Source: Candidatus Tayloriibacteriota bacterium (GTDB lineage Bacteria > Patescibacteriota > Minisyncoccia > Phycocordibacterales > PALSA-1337). Taken from it: a stretch of 34,900 nucleotides of DNA. Each line of letters opens with the position of its first letter. Position 1 is the first letter of the stretch. The position numbers were made by a program, and so were the translations under genes. The notes beneath the pieces are model-generated. The model had not been told where the DNA came from. It saw only the letters and a list, made by a program, of their open reading frames with translations, and did not search any database. Location: assembly GCA_903839695.1 (NCBI GenBank), contig CAIMDI010000002.1, positions 1 to 34,900 on the forward strand, read 5' to 3'. This document shows, piece by piece, positions 15,786 to 25,058 of this stretch.

Positions 15786-17687
15786 ATGATAAATAAACAA
15801 ATAGAAATTGATAATTCAAAACCGATAAGTAACACGGCTGATGCTACTATAAGAAGAGCTCCTTATGTTTCCCAAAACACAAGGGCTACAAAAAAGATTT
15901 CTACAAGAAGTCATGGAATGAGGCCATCAAGACCCCCTGAGGCTACACAAGTTCACAAAAAAATTGAGGATATTGTGCCCGCACTAAAGGCAAATACAAT
16001 AAGAATTATTCCATTAGGAGGAGTAGAAGAAATTGGTAAAAATATGACTATGATCGAATACGGAAGCGACATAGTGGTAGTTGATATTGGATTTCAATTC
16101 AAAGACGAAAATACGCCAGGAATAGATTATATTCTGCCTAACACAAAATACCTTGAAGAAAGAAAGGATCATATAAAAGCAGTAATAATCACTCACGGAC
16201 ACTTAGACCATATTGGTGGTATACCTTATGTTATGCCAAGAATTGGTAATCCCCCTTTATATACAAGAATGCTAACTTCTATCATGATAAAAAAGCGTCA
16301 AGAAGAATTTACACATGTACCACCTTTAGATATAAAGATTGTTGAAAAAGACGAAACTATAACTCTTGGTTCTCTAAAAGTAAAATTCTTTGCTGTAACA
16401 CACACAATACCAGATGCAATGGGAGTTATTATTCAAACTCCATTTGGTTCTATTGTGCATACAGGTGACTTAAAACTTGATCATGTAAATGGAATTCCAA
16501 CAGATGAAGAAGAGGAAGAATTTGCACGTGCATTTAAAAATCCTTCATTAAGAAGTGAGCAAGAAAAAGTTCTATTACTTATGGCTGATTCTACAAATGT
16601 AGAAAATCCAGGATTCTCTATACCCGAAAAAACTGTTCATAAAAACATAGAAGAAATAATTAAAAATACAAAAGGCCGCTTGATTATAGCAACATTTGCT
16701 TCCCTATTGGAAAGAATGTTGAAAATAATAGAATTTTCTGAGAAATATGGAAAAAAAGTTGTTGTAGAAGGCAGAAGCATGAAAACAAATATTGAAATTT
16801 GTAGAAATCTTGGATTATTAAAACCCAAAAAGGATACTTTGATTACTGTAGAAGAAATAGAAAATTATCCTCCAGAAAGAATTGTAGTTTTGGCAACAGG
16901 TGCACAAGGTGATGAATTTGCTGCGATGATGAGAATGTCTAACAAAACTCACAAGCATATCAAAATCAGCAAAAGAGATACTATTCTACTTTCATCTTCT
17001 GTTATTCCAGGAAATGAACGTGCAGTTCAAAAACTAAAAGATAATCTTTCTCGACAGGGTGCAAATATTATTCACTATAGAATAGCTGATGTGCATTCAT
17101 CTGGACACGCAAATAGAGATGAAACGGCTTGGATTCATAGAAAAATTCAACCTAAATTCTTTATGCCAGTTCACGGTTATCATTATATGTTACGTGTACA
17201 TGGAGAAATCGCAAAAGAAGCAAATGGATTAAAGGAAGAAGAAATAGTAATTCCAGACAATGGTTCTATTATTGAAATTCAAAACTCTGGGGAAAAAATA
17301 GTTAAATTGAAAGAAAAGGCACCTTCCGGAATAGTTATGGTAGATGGATTTGCAGTTGGAGATATTCAAGATGTTGTTATACGTGACCGTCAAATGCTTG
17401 CTCAAGATGGTATCTTTATAGTCTTTGCAATTATCAATGCACAGACTGGTAAATTGAAAAAGTCACCAGATATTATTTCTAGAGGTTTCGTATACCTAAG
17501 AGAATCTCAAGAATTATTACATCATGCAAGAATAATAATAAAAAATACTGTTGAAGAATCTACAAAAGGAATGAATCCTATAAATATAGATTATGTCAAA
17601 GGCGCCATTTCAGATAATGTAAGTAAATTCCTATTACAAAAAACTGCAAAGCGTCCGATAGTTATTCCTGTGCTACTTACAATATAG
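15786..17687 (+). CDS. rnj: Ribonuclease J
   Basis: The product has 633 residues from the ATG at 15786. The track's start is a TTG inside the previous gene and is rejected. A basic, probably disordered extension of about 70 residues precedes the metallo-beta-lactamase/beta-CASP core (IRIIPLGGVEEIGKNMTMIEYG). The Zn-binding motif HGHLDHIGG starts at residue 137. TGDLKLDH, LLMADSTNVENPG, VVLATGAQGDE, ILLSSSVIPGNE and DVHSSGHANRDE follow. RNase J processes and degrades RNA by 5'-3' exonuclease and endonuclease activity. The start lies 18 bp after the binding-protein stop, consistent with one operon. Confidence 0.96.
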   Translation: MINKQIEIDNSKPISNTADATIRRAPYVSQNTRATKKISTRSHGMRPSRPPEATQVHKKIEDIVPALKANTIRIIPLGGVEEIGKNMTMIEYGSDIVVVDIGFQFKDENTPGIDYILPNTKYLEERKDHIKAVIITHGHLDHIGGIPYVMPRIGNPPLYTRMLTSIMIKKRQEEFTHVPPLDIKIVEKDETITLGSLKVKFFAVTHTIPDAMGVIIQTPFGSIVHTGDLKLDHVNGIPTDEEEEEFARAFKNPSLRSEQEKVLLLMADSTNVENPGFSIPEKTVHKNIEEIIKNTKGRLIIATFASLLERMLKIIEFSEKYGKKVVVEGRSMKTNIEICRNLGLLKPKKDTLITVEEIENYPPERIVVLATGAQGDEFAAMMRMSNKTHKHIKISKRDTILLSSSVIPGNERAVQKLKDNLSRQGANIIHYRIADVHSSGHANRDETAWIHRKIQPKFFMPVHGYHYMLRVHGEIAKEANGLKEEEIVIPDNGSIIEIQNSGEKIVKLKEKAPSGIVMVDGFAVGDIQDVVIRDRQMLAQDGIFIVFAIINAQTGKLKKSPDIISRGFVYLRESQELLHHARIIIKNTVEESTKGMNPINIDYVKGAISDNVSKFLLQKTAKRPIVIPVLLTI

Positions 17688-17694
17688 AAAATAA

Positions 17695-18267
17695 TTAAAC
17701 AAATCTAGCTTCAAGATTAACCACTCTTTTATTTAAATCAAAGACTTCTTTTCTGCTAGCTTTTTCCTCCAATACATCTCTTATAATAGAAATATCATCC
17801 TTAACGCGTGAAAGTTGTAAATCGATATTAGTAACCTTATCATCAAGTCTATCAACTTTTTCATCAACAGATTTTACATATTCCCCTATACCCATGAGGC
17901 TATCAGTAAAAAATGTTTTTAAATCATTTGCATGCTGTTTAGAATCAAGCATAAAGATCTCCATGTCTTTTTTTGAGTCAACCATCATCAATCTCATTTC
18001 TTGTCTTGATGATTCCATAGAAATATCCATATCTTTTTTATATGTAGACATCATCAATCTTGTCTCTTTCCTTGATGATTCCATCATCAATCTCATTTCT
18101 TGTCTTGATGATTCCATGGAAATATCCATATCTTTTTTATATGTAGACATCATCAATCTTGTCTCTTTCCTTGATGATTCCATCATTAACTCTAAATCCT
18201 TTTTTGTAGCAAATTGTTTTGTATGCTCATCAAAATATTCTTTTGTAATAGTTTCTCCTTTGTTCAT
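17695..18267 (-). CDS. Coiled-coil protein with hendecad repeats
   Basis: The product has 190 residues, is almost entirely helical and has no membrane segment. After a start of a type common in small CPR proteins (ITKEYFDEHTKQFATKKDLE) come eight 11-residue units, such as MMESSRKETRL, MMSTYKKDMDI and SMESSRQEMRL. The first three recur as a block. The C-terminal third (VKSVDEKVDRLDDKVTNIDLQLSRVK…) has heptad-like spacing. The 11-residue period suggests a right-handed or straight coiled-coil rod, probably oligomeric. The function is unknown. It is convergent with RNase J (7-bp gap) and divergent from the MFS gene. Confidence 0.8.
   Translation of the reverse strand: MNKGETITKEYFDEHTKQFATKKDLELMMESSRKETRLMMSTYKKDMDISMESSRQEMRLMMESSRKETRLMMSTYKKDMDISMESSRQEMRLMMVDSKKDMEIFMLDSKQHANDLKTFFTDSLMGIGEYVKSVDEKVDRLDDKVTNIDLQLSRVKDDISIIRDVLEEKASRKEVFDLNKRVVNLEARFV
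17989..18186 (-). repeat. Two tandem 99-bp coding repeats (98/99 identical)
   Basis: Residues 28-60 (18088-18186) and 61-93 (17989-18087) are encoded by 99-bp units that I align with one mismatch (CCATGG against CCATAG). Each unit is three hendecads, so copy number can change by recombination without shifting the frame. The near-identity points to a recent duplication. Confidence 0.9.
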
Positions 18268-18345
18268 GTATACATTTTACCCCCTGTAAACCCAAAGTCA
18301 AACAAAATATTGTGCAATAACTGTTAACTTTATGTGTAAAAGTCA

Positions 18346-18354
18346 TGATACAAT
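18346..18354 (+). promoter_or_regulatory. Extended -10 promoter for the MFS gene
   Basis: TGATACAAT ends 7 nt before the ATG at 18362, predicting a leaderless or one-nucleotide leader. This favours 18362 over the track's ATG at 18332, which lies upstream of the predicted transcript. Confidence 0.7.
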
Positions 18355-18361
18355 ATTAACC

Positions 18362-19534
18362 ATGAAACATCACATTCATATTAAGAAATCTAATGCGCTT
18401 TATACAATAAGTGTAATGAGTTTTTTTCTTGCATTACACATTGCCCTACCTACTTATTTTAATTCCAGTTTTTTATCAACCATAACATCTGAAAATAATT
18501 TAAGTCTTATTTATTCTATTCAAGCAGTTCTTACAATAATAGGTCTTTTATTTATGTCTAGTATTTTAAGAAAATTTGGTAATTACAGAACATCTATTAT
18601 ATTAATAATTCTGCAAACTTTCTTTTTCTACGGAATACTAAATTTCACCTCACCATATATTATAATTAGCTTTTTTATACTTGCATTAACAATGGTAAAC
18701 CTAATAGGGTTTACTTTTGATGTTTTTCTAGGCGAAAATACTGATATAGAAAATACTGGCGCCATTAGAGGACATTATATGACAGTTACAAACAGCGCTT
18801 GGATCCTTGGTCCTTTAATCGGAGGAATATTGATATTGGGAGAAAATTATCGTGGTATATATATTGCAGCCTTTGCCCTTCTATTTCCACTTGTTTATAT
18901 TGTTTATAGAAATTTTTCAAACTTTGTCGACCCTCATTATCCAAATATCTCATTAACAAAAACCCTAAAATCAATTTTCAAAAATAGTGATATATCTAGA
19001 TTAATGATTATAAATACCGTACTTCAGATATTTTATGCTTGGATGACTATTTATACTCCTATTTATTTGTATAAATTTGTTGGTTTTAATTGGAGTGAAA
19101 TTGGTATTATTCTTACAATAATGTTAATTCCTTTTGTATTAATTGAGACGCCATTAGGTAGACTTGCAGATAAAAGATTTGGTGAAAAAGAAATAATGGC
19201 CATAGGTTTTATTATTATGGGTATTATGACAATTGCACTTAGTTTTATTATTGGCAAAAATATAATATTGTGGACAATATTCTTGTTTATAACTCGTATA
19301 GGTGCTGCAGCCGCAGAAATAATGATTGAAACTTATTTTTTCAAAAAGGTAGATAAAAAAGATTCAGAAATTTTAGGAATTTTTCGTGTAACTAGACCGA
19401 TTTCATATCTTATTGCACCATTAATAACATCTGTAAGTTTATTATTCATCGGTGATGAATATCTGTTTATTGTGCTCGGAGTACTATGTTTACTTACACT
19501 TATACCTATTTTATCAATAAGAGATACTGCATAG
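18362..19534 (+). CDS. Major facilitator superfamily transporter
   Basis: The product has 390 residues and about 11-12 hydrophobic segments. The conserved loop RLADKRFGEKE after LIETPLG is the MFS motif-A-like signature between helices in the C-terminal half. The N-half has FGNYRTSIILIILQTFF and GAIRGHYMTVTNSAWILGPLIGG. The substrate is unknown; such proteins in CPR genomes are often annotated simply as MFS. It stands at the edge of the glycan region, facing the O-antigen ligase gene convergently. Confidence 0.88.
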   Translation: MKHHIHIKKSNALYTISVMSFFLALHIALPTYFNSSFLSTITSENNLSLIYSIQAVLTIIGLLFMSSILRKFGNYRTSIILIILQTFFFYGILNFTSPYIIISFFILALTMVNLIGFTFDVFLGENTDIENTGAIRGHYMTVTNSAWILGPLIGGILILGENYRGIYIAAFALLFPLVYIVYRNFSNFVDPHYPNISLTKTLKSIFKNSDISRLMIINTVLQIFYAWMTIYTPIYLYKFVGFNWSEIGIILTIMLIPFVLIETPLGRLADKRFGEKEIMAIGFIIMGIMTIALSFIIGKNIILWTIFLFITRIGAAAAEIMIETYFFKKVDKKDSEILGIFRVTRPISYLIAPLITSVSLLFIGDEYLFIVLGVLCLLTLIPILSIRDTA

Positions 19535-19540
19535 CCTATA

Positions 19541-19565
19541 ACTCAAAAATAAGCCTAATTTGAGT
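19541..19565. terminator. Possible shared terminator hairpin
   Basis: ACTCAAA and TTTGAGT form a 7-bp stem around an 11-nt loop between the convergent MFS and O-antigen ligase genes. AT-rich sequence follows on both sides. The stem is weak. Confidence 0.45.
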
Positions 19566-19573
19566 ATAAAATA

Positions 19574-21898
19574 CTATTTAACATTAACAAAAGGATTTTT
19601 TCCTGATTCCACCTCTTTTATTAACTGTTCAATTTGAGTTTTTGTTTCTGGGAATTTTTCAGCGATGTATCTTAATTCCTTAAGTCCTAACCATGACTGA
19701 TTATTTGTGAAGTATGCTACTGCCAAAGAGAAACGCATTCTAGGATCATCAGGATTCTTTACTAGTAGTTTATTATAAATCTCAATAACTTTGTCATAAT
19801 TCTTTTTCTTTTGATAGATAGAAATGATTCTTTGATCAGCAAAAAGTGAATCATCATTACCAAATAAATCATGTGCAGTTTTTTCTTGATCAGCATTTAT
19901 CAAAGCAGCTATGTATGCGAATTTTGCTGTTTCATATCCCGTTGCTGATTCATATGCTTTTTTAGTTATATCAACAGCGTCCTGTGGTCTATTACTGCTC
20001 ATATAATTTATAGCGAGATCAAATGAAACAGACTGTTTAAGTGGCGTCAATTCTTTTGCTTTTTCAAGAAGAGGAAGAGCTGTTTTGTAATCCCCTATTG
20101 CATTAATTAATGATCCAGCAAGAACATAAATTCGCGCATCATTAGGAGTGCTGGAAATTTGCTTCTCAATTTCACCTTTTACAAAAGTATAAAATTCACT
20201 TTTTACTCCTGCGGGAACTTGGTCACTTGATAGTACATTGCCAGCACAAGATATTAATTGTTCACGAGTTTCTTGATTTGCAGTTGTTTGATTTAAACTC
20301 AAAACACTTTCAAATGTCTTTGTTGATAAAGTGTTTAATGCCTGACATGATCTTAATGCAGTTATGAGACGTGTATTAGCCTGAATATTTCTGACATTCA
20401 CAAAATATATAGTAATAACAAAACCAATCACGATAACTGGAATAAAAATATAATCACGAATAACAATAGCATCCTCCGACATTTTTTCACTAGAATTTCC
20501 TAGCCATTTATATGCTTTGCCCACAGTCATTGAACTAATCATTGCGAGTATAGTGAAAAACATTACATAACTAGTTTGATTGTCGAATACAAAAACATTG
20601 TGAATGCCGTAAGCAACAATTAATGCAATTAGCATACATTTCTGTCCCAAACTTAAATCAGTTTTGTATAAATAGAAAAGAGCAAAAAAATAAAAAGATA
20701 AATAAAATATCAAACCAATAAGACCGCTGGCAACAAGCCAATCCAAGAAAACACTATGTGCGCGATCGAACCACTGTTCCTGACCAAACATAAGTGGCGT
20801 ATAGTTTTTGTTGAAAATATAATTAAAATTTTCTTGACCAATACCGATCAAAGCAGTTTTAGGAGACGAGAATATTTCCTTAACAGCCATCGGCCAAATA
20901 TATCCTCTAGCCTGTGTCTTTGTGTCTGAGATGGAGATAGAAGACAAACGCCCCAGTACTTGATTATCTTTAACCCATTTTACTTCCTTTGCCATGTACA
21001 GAGCGAATGCTGAAGTAATAACAAATAATATGATACCTGCCGCAAAATATCGAGAGAAAATTGATTGCCCCCTCTCTACATCACCAACTATTTTAGAACG
21101 ACCAAATAGAGCATAAATACCACATGCAACAAGTATTCCAAATGCCCAACCGATAATAGAACCTCTAGTAGCTGTTTGGAAAAGTATAAAAGAAGATAAT
21201 ACAAAAATAATTGAGTATACAAATATCATTGCTAATGCACCGTCCTTCTTATCTAATTTATGTTTGTATGCGACAAGTGCTAAATAACCAGCAATAAACG
21301 AATTCATTATCATATACACAGCCATGTAAGCAGCATTACCTAGAGATGCATCAACTCGACTAGCACTTTGATGAACTTCTGCTAAACCAAAATATTGAAA
21401 TAATCCATAAAAAGCCGTAATAGTTCCAGAAAAAAGCATGACATTTAGAAAAATTCTCCAATTTTTTCTTCCCTCTCCTCCCTCGATATTTGCTTTACCA
21501 AAGATACTGGACATAACCATAAAATATGCCCACAAATGAACAATTGTTATCCAACCCTCCATTCTCTCGAAATTTGACCAAATACTACGTAATGGATTAT
21601 ATCCAATCAAATCAGCAATTAGAACAATAAAAGTAAATGCAGTAATAAAAATAGTCAAATAATTAACTTTTGGTGCAACACTTTTTTCAGAATTAGCTAT
21701 ATCTGTACCCTTTTCTCTGAAAACTAATACAAGCCAAAGTACAAATATAATCTCAACTATAATTCTGAACGCAAAAGCTTTTCCTGTTATGAATGGGAAA
21801 AATAAAGGATTTGCAACGTATAAAGGAATAAAAGCAATCAGTGATAAGCCAGTAATAATGGAATACTTGAGCACGGTGTTGATTATTGTGTTGTTCAT
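19574..21898 (-). CDS. O-antigen ligase/polymerase (Wzy/WaaL-like) with C-terminal TPRs
   Basis: The product has 774 residues from the ATG at 21898. The track start adds 16 residues upstream of the predicted promoter. The first 500 or so residues hold about 10-12 membrane helices with the Wzy_C-type region …DRAHSVFLDWLVASGLIGLIFYL. A long periplasmic loop contains …GIGQENFNYIFNKNYTPLMFG. The C-terminal 250 residues carry TPR-like repeats (YKTALPLLEKAKELTP, PQDAVDITKKAYE, KVIEIYNKLLVKNPDDP). Such proteins polymerise or ligate lipid-linked glycans on the outer face of the membrane. In other bacteria and CPR, this TPR fusion is usual for pilin- or S-layer-directed ligases too. The target here is unknown. 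Confidence 0.9.
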   Translation of the reverse strand: MNNTIINTVLKYSIITGLSLIAFIPLYVANPLFFPFITGKAFAFRIIVEIIFVLWLVLVFREKGTDIANSEKSVAPKVNYLTIFITAFTFIVLIADLIGYNPLRSIWSNFERMEGWITIVHLWAYFMVMSSIFGKANIEGGEGRKNWRIFLNVMLFSGTITAFYGLFQYFGLAEVHQSASRVDASLGNAAYMAVYMIMNSFIAGYLALVAYKHKLDKKDGALAMIFVYSIIFVLSSFILFQTATRGSIIGWAFGILVACGIYALFGRSKIVGDVERGQSIFSRYFAAGIILFVITSAFALYMAKEVKWVKDNQVLGRLSSISISDTKTQARGYIWPMAVKEIFSSPKTALIGIGQENFNYIFNKNYTPLMFGQEQWFDRAHSVFLDWLVASGLIGLIFYLSFYFFALFYLYKTDLSLGQKCMLIALIVAYGIHNVFVFDNQTSYVMFFTILAMISSMTVGKAYKWLGNSSEKMSEDAIVIRDYIFIPVIVIGFVITIYFVNVRNIQANTRLITALRSCQALNTLSTKTFESVLSLNQTTANQETREQLISCAGNVLSSDQVPAGVKSEFYTFVKGEIEKQISSTPNDARIYVLAGSLINAIGDYKTALPLLEKAKELTPLKQSVSFDLAINYMSSNRPQDAVDITKKAYESATGYETAKFAYIAALINADQEKTAHDLFGNDDSLFADQRIISIYQKKKNYDKVIEIYNKLLVKNPDDPRMRFSLAVAYFTNNQSWLGLKELRYIAEKFPETKTQIEQLIKEVESGKNPFVNVK

Positions 21899-21905
21899 GC
21901 GAAGA

Positions 21906-21914
21906 AGTGTAACA
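21906..21914 (-). promoter_or_regulatory. Extended -10 promoter for the O-antigen ligase gene
   Basis: TGTTACACT on the minus strand ends 7 nt before the ATG at 21898. It shares a short divergent control region with the flippase promoter. Confidence 0.65.
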
Positions 21915-21926
21915 TATGTTTGAATA

Positions 21927-21935
21927 TGGTAAAAT
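21927..21935 (+). promoter_or_regulatory. Extended -10 promoter for the flippase gene
   Basis: TGGTAAAAT lies 16 nt before the ATG at 21952, giving a leader of about 10 nt. The upstream ATG of the track (21916) would be in the promoter. Confidence 0.55.
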
Positions 21936-21951
21936 AGGCAATACAATTATG

Positions 21952-23469
21952 GAATACAACTCCCAAAGAGCCCTGACAAATACGGCTTGGAATATGATTA
22001 GCTATGGATGGCCAATCCTCTTTTCTATAATAATCACACCAATAGTCGTCAACTCACTTGGTATAAGGGACTACGGTATCTATACTTTCTTCAATACTGT
22101 GATTAGTCTACTTGGACTACTAGATCTTGGAGTATCTACTGCAATTAGTAAATATTTAGCAGAATATTATGGCCAAGGAAATAAAGAAAGAATAAAAAAA
22201 TTACTTGGAACGACTTTGTCAATTTTTCTTGGTATTGGGATTATTGGATTATTAGTTTTCATCTTGGGTGCAATAATTCCATCTTTATTTGATAATCTAA
22301 CTGATTATTCAAAATACCGAGTTGGCATAATATTTGCGGGAATGACATTTTTTGTTATGGTGATGAGTTCAATATACAGCATTACCTTTACCTCATTACA
22401 AAGATTTGATATTGGATCAAAGATTGGAATCACCATGCTGACAGCGCAACAGATTTCAATATTAATTCTTGTTTTACTAAAATATTCTATAAATGAGATT
22501 TTCGTCGTTCAATTCATTATAGCAATATTGTCATACTTTACCCAAAAACATATTGCAGAAAAAATCTTACCAGAATTACCAAAAGAATTTTCATGGGATT
22601 CTATTGAAGCAAAAAAATGCTATAAATTTGGTCTTGTGACTTTTGTGAATAACATAGCAACAACATCACTTACATATCTCGATCGTTTAATTATGCCCTT
22701 TTTCCTAGGACCATCAAGTCTAACCTACTATAGCCTTCCAGGAAATATAGCATCAAAAATCCCTGGAGTTTCAAATAGTCTTTCTGGAATATTATTTCCT
22801 ATGACCTCAAGTCTACATGGTCTAGGAGATTTAGAAAAAATAAAAACCTTATATATCAGATCTTTTAGACTGATAACTGTCATAGCCGCATCGGTTACGG
22901 TAACAATATTAGCTTACGCTTATCCAATTCTTAAATATTGGATATCTGTAGATCTTGCAGAAAAAGCAAGTTCAGTACTTATAATTTTAGCTATTACTAA
23001 TTTCATTCTAGCTCTTGCTGGTCCTTTATCGAGTTTCTTATTAGGTCTTGGGAAGCTAAAATTTCTTACAACACTTTCATTATCCATGGCATCTTTAAAT
23101 ACACTACTATTGGTTATATTATTACCGTTTGCTGGAATAAAAGGTGCGGCATGGGCATATCTACTATCTCTACTACCTGTAGCGTATATGTTTTATTTTA
23201 CTGAAAAGCACTATCTTTCATTATTAGAAAGAAAAAAATATTATAAAAAAATGTTTTTAGGAAATATTTTTGTTTCTATAATAATATTTATGATTGCAAA
23301 ATTTTTGTTAATTCAATTTATTACAAATTTAGTAATGATATTGGTAATCGGCGGGTTTACGATAATATTGTATATAGTACTTTATTGGCGCCTTGATTAT
23401 TTTGAAAAAGAAGATGTAGAATCGATAAAATTGTTTATCAGAAGAATTATTAAAAAAATATATAAATAG
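21952..23469 (+). CDS. Polysaccharide flippase (Wzx / MOP superfamily)
   Basis: The product has 505 residues from the ATG at 21952 and about 14 hydrophobic segments. It opens ALTNTAWNMISYGWPILFSIIITPIVVNSLGIRDYGIYTFFNTVISLLGLLDLGVSTAISKYLAEY, a typical RfbX/Wzx N-terminus (shown in pieces: NSLGIRDYGIYTF, LLDLGVSTAISKYLAEY). Wzx proteins flip lipid-linked oligosaccharides across the inner membrane for Wzy polymerisation. It starts the plus-strand glycan operon; the next gene follows after 1 bp. The Wzy-like gene is divergent next door. Confidence 0.92.
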   Translation, partial: EYNSQRALTNTAWNMISYGWPILFSIIITPIVVNSLGIRDYGIYTFFNTVISLLGLLDLGVSTAISKYLAEYYGQGNKERIKKLLGTTLSIFLGIGIIGLLVFILGAIIPSLFDNLTDYSKYRVGIIFAGMTFFVMVMSSIYSITFTSLQRFDIGSKIGITMLTAQQISILILVLLKYSINEIFVVQFIIAILSYFTQKHIAEKILPELPKEFSWDSIEAKKCYKFGLVTFVNNIATTSLTYLDRLIMPFFLGPSSLTYYSLPGNIASKIPGVSNSLSGILFPMTSSLHGLGDLEKIKTLYIRSFRLITVIAASVTVTILAYAYPILKYWISVDLAEKASSVLIILAITNFILALAGPLSSFLLGLGKLKFLTTLSLSMASLNTLLLVILLPFAGIKGAAWAYLLSLLPVAYMFYFTEKHYLSLLERKKYYKKMFLGNIFVSIIIFMIAKFLLIQFITNLVMILVIGGFTIILYIVLYWRLDYFEKEDVESIKLFIRRIIKKIYK

Positions 23470-23470
23470 T

Positions 23471-24247
23471 ATGGCTTTTCACGAATCAAATTTCACAAAA
23501 TTTAAAAAATTAATTACTAATCCGAAGACTGGAATAAAGAAAATAATCCCTTTTTTCAATAGTAAGATAGTGCCGTACAAAAGAGACTTCCTTGAGTTTT
23601 TAGGCATTGATCGCCTATCAAGACCTTATCGAGAAGAGAACAAGTTATTAAAATATATAAATAGAAATAATGGTTTTTTTATTGAATGTGGAGGAAACGA
23701 CGGACATAATTTTGATCCAACTTATTATTTAGAGAAATTTCTAGGATGGAGAGGTATAATTATTGAGCCACTTCCGATTGGGAAATTATGCATAAGGAAT
23801 AGAAAAAAGTCTTGGATATATCAAGTTGCTTTGGTTCCTTTTGGCTTTAAAGATAAGAATGTGAATTTCATTGATTGCAATGCAATGTCATTTATTGAAG
23901 GAACAATCGAAAATCAAGTGGAATGGATTAAAAGCGGAGAAGATACTCAAAAAATTGAGGCTCGTAAAATAAACGTACCAGCAAAGACAATCCAAAAAGT
24001 TATAGATGAGCATAAATTAAAAAACAGAACATTTGCCGATATAGATTTTTTTGTTATCGATGTTGAGGGATATGAGTTAGAAGTATTAAAAGGATTGGAT
24101 TTTTCGATTAACTCACCAAACTGGATTATGGCAGAAGCTCATACAAATGAAAGATTTAATAAAATTAAATCATATCTTGAACAAAAAAAATATTCTTATG
24201 TTTCTGAGATTGGATACAAAGATTTCCTATTCAAATTAAACAAATAA
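23471..24247 (+). CDS. FkbM-type methyltransferase
   Basis: The product has 258 residues. The SAM-binding region is NNGFFIECGGNDGHNFDPTYYLEKFLGWRGIIIEP. The FkbM closing signature is FADIDFFVIDVEGYELEVLKGLDF. It probably methylates a sugar hydroxyl of the glycan. The ATG is 1 bp after the flippase stop (TAG-T-ATG), so the two are translationally coupled. An AT palindrome (ATTATTTAAATAAT) spans the convergent stops with the next gene. Confidence 0.85.
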   Translation: MAFHESNFTKFKKLITNPKTGIKKIIPFFNSKIVPYKRDFLEFLGIDRLSRPYREENKLLKYINRNNGFFIECGGNDGHNFDPTYYLEKFLGWRGIIIEPLPIGKLCIRNRKKSWIYQVALVPFGFKDKNVNFIDCNAMSFIEGTIENQVEWIKSGEDTQKIEARKINVPAKTIQKVIDEHKLKNRTFADIDFFVIDVEGYELEVLKGLDFSINSPNWIMAEAHTNERFNKIKSYLEQKKYSYVSEIGYKDFLFKLNK

Positions 24248-24251
24248 TTAT

Positions 24252-24959
24252 TTAAATAATATCAATACCTAATTCATCAATCTTCCAAAGAGCCAAAGTT
24301 TTGTCCGCAAATTCTTCACCCTCTTTTCTTCCCTCATTTATCTCTAGAATAGCTTTGGGAAAATTGAATGGTATCATATTTAGATTTATAGCTCTCCAAC
24401 GTCCCGTAATAATATCTTTATTCTCCATATGCTCTGGAAACGTAGTCGTGAGTAGATATTTTGACTTACTTTTTACTATATTAACTATTGATTTCTTTAT
24501 ATCCTCATTCGAAAGATGCACTAGACAATCACGACAAATCACCAGATCAACTTTAGCTAATTCATCTTTTATAAGATCAAGTTGACAAAACACTTTATCT
24601 AAATTGCCATACTTTTCTTTATTATTATCAATTAACGGCTTTACTATGTCTGCACCTATATATTTAACTCCGTTAAAATTCACCGATTTCATCCAATAAA
24701 AATCTCCACATGGAATATCTAGAACCGTCTTTATATTATAATCTTTTACCAATTTATCAATAAAAACACGGATAACTTCAGTAGCTTCAAGATTTGATCC
24801 CGTACCAGAAATTGAACTGTTATCTCCCCAACCATTTTTTAAGAAAATATTTGTAAATCTTAACTCAACACTTTGTCTACTTAGACGACATTCTGCCACT
24901 TTATTCCAGAGATACTTTATACCAGGTAGATTCTTTAAAAAAAGTTTAACTTTATTCAT
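24252..24959 (-). CDS. Class I SAM-dependent methyltransferase
   Basis: The product has 235 residues. Motif I is TVLDIPCGDFYWMKSV and the acidic motif II is YIGADIVKPLID. LVICRDCLVHLSNEDIKKSI is the motif IV/post-IV region. It is a small-molecule or glycan methyltransferase; the substrate is unknown. It lies convergently against the FkbM gene, with 4 bp between the stops. Confidence 0.82.
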   Translation of the reverse strand: MNKVKLFLKNLPGIKYLWNKVAECRLSRQSVELRFTNIFLKNGWGDNSSISGTGSNLEATEVIRVFIDKLVKDYNIKTVLDIPCGDFYWMKSVNFNGVKYIGADIVKPLIDNNKEKYGNLDKVFCQLDLIKDELAKVDLVICRDCLVHLSNEDIKKSIVNIVKSKSKYLLTTTFPEHMENKDIITGRWRAINLNMIPFNFPKAILEINEGRKEGEEFADKTLALWKIDELGIDII

Positions 24960-25058
24960 TATTTTTTATTATTTTACTAACAGTATAAAGTAAAATTTAA
25001 GCCATTACAAATATCAGCTTGATAATAAGTCCGAAAACAGCCATAATTAAATTATAAA

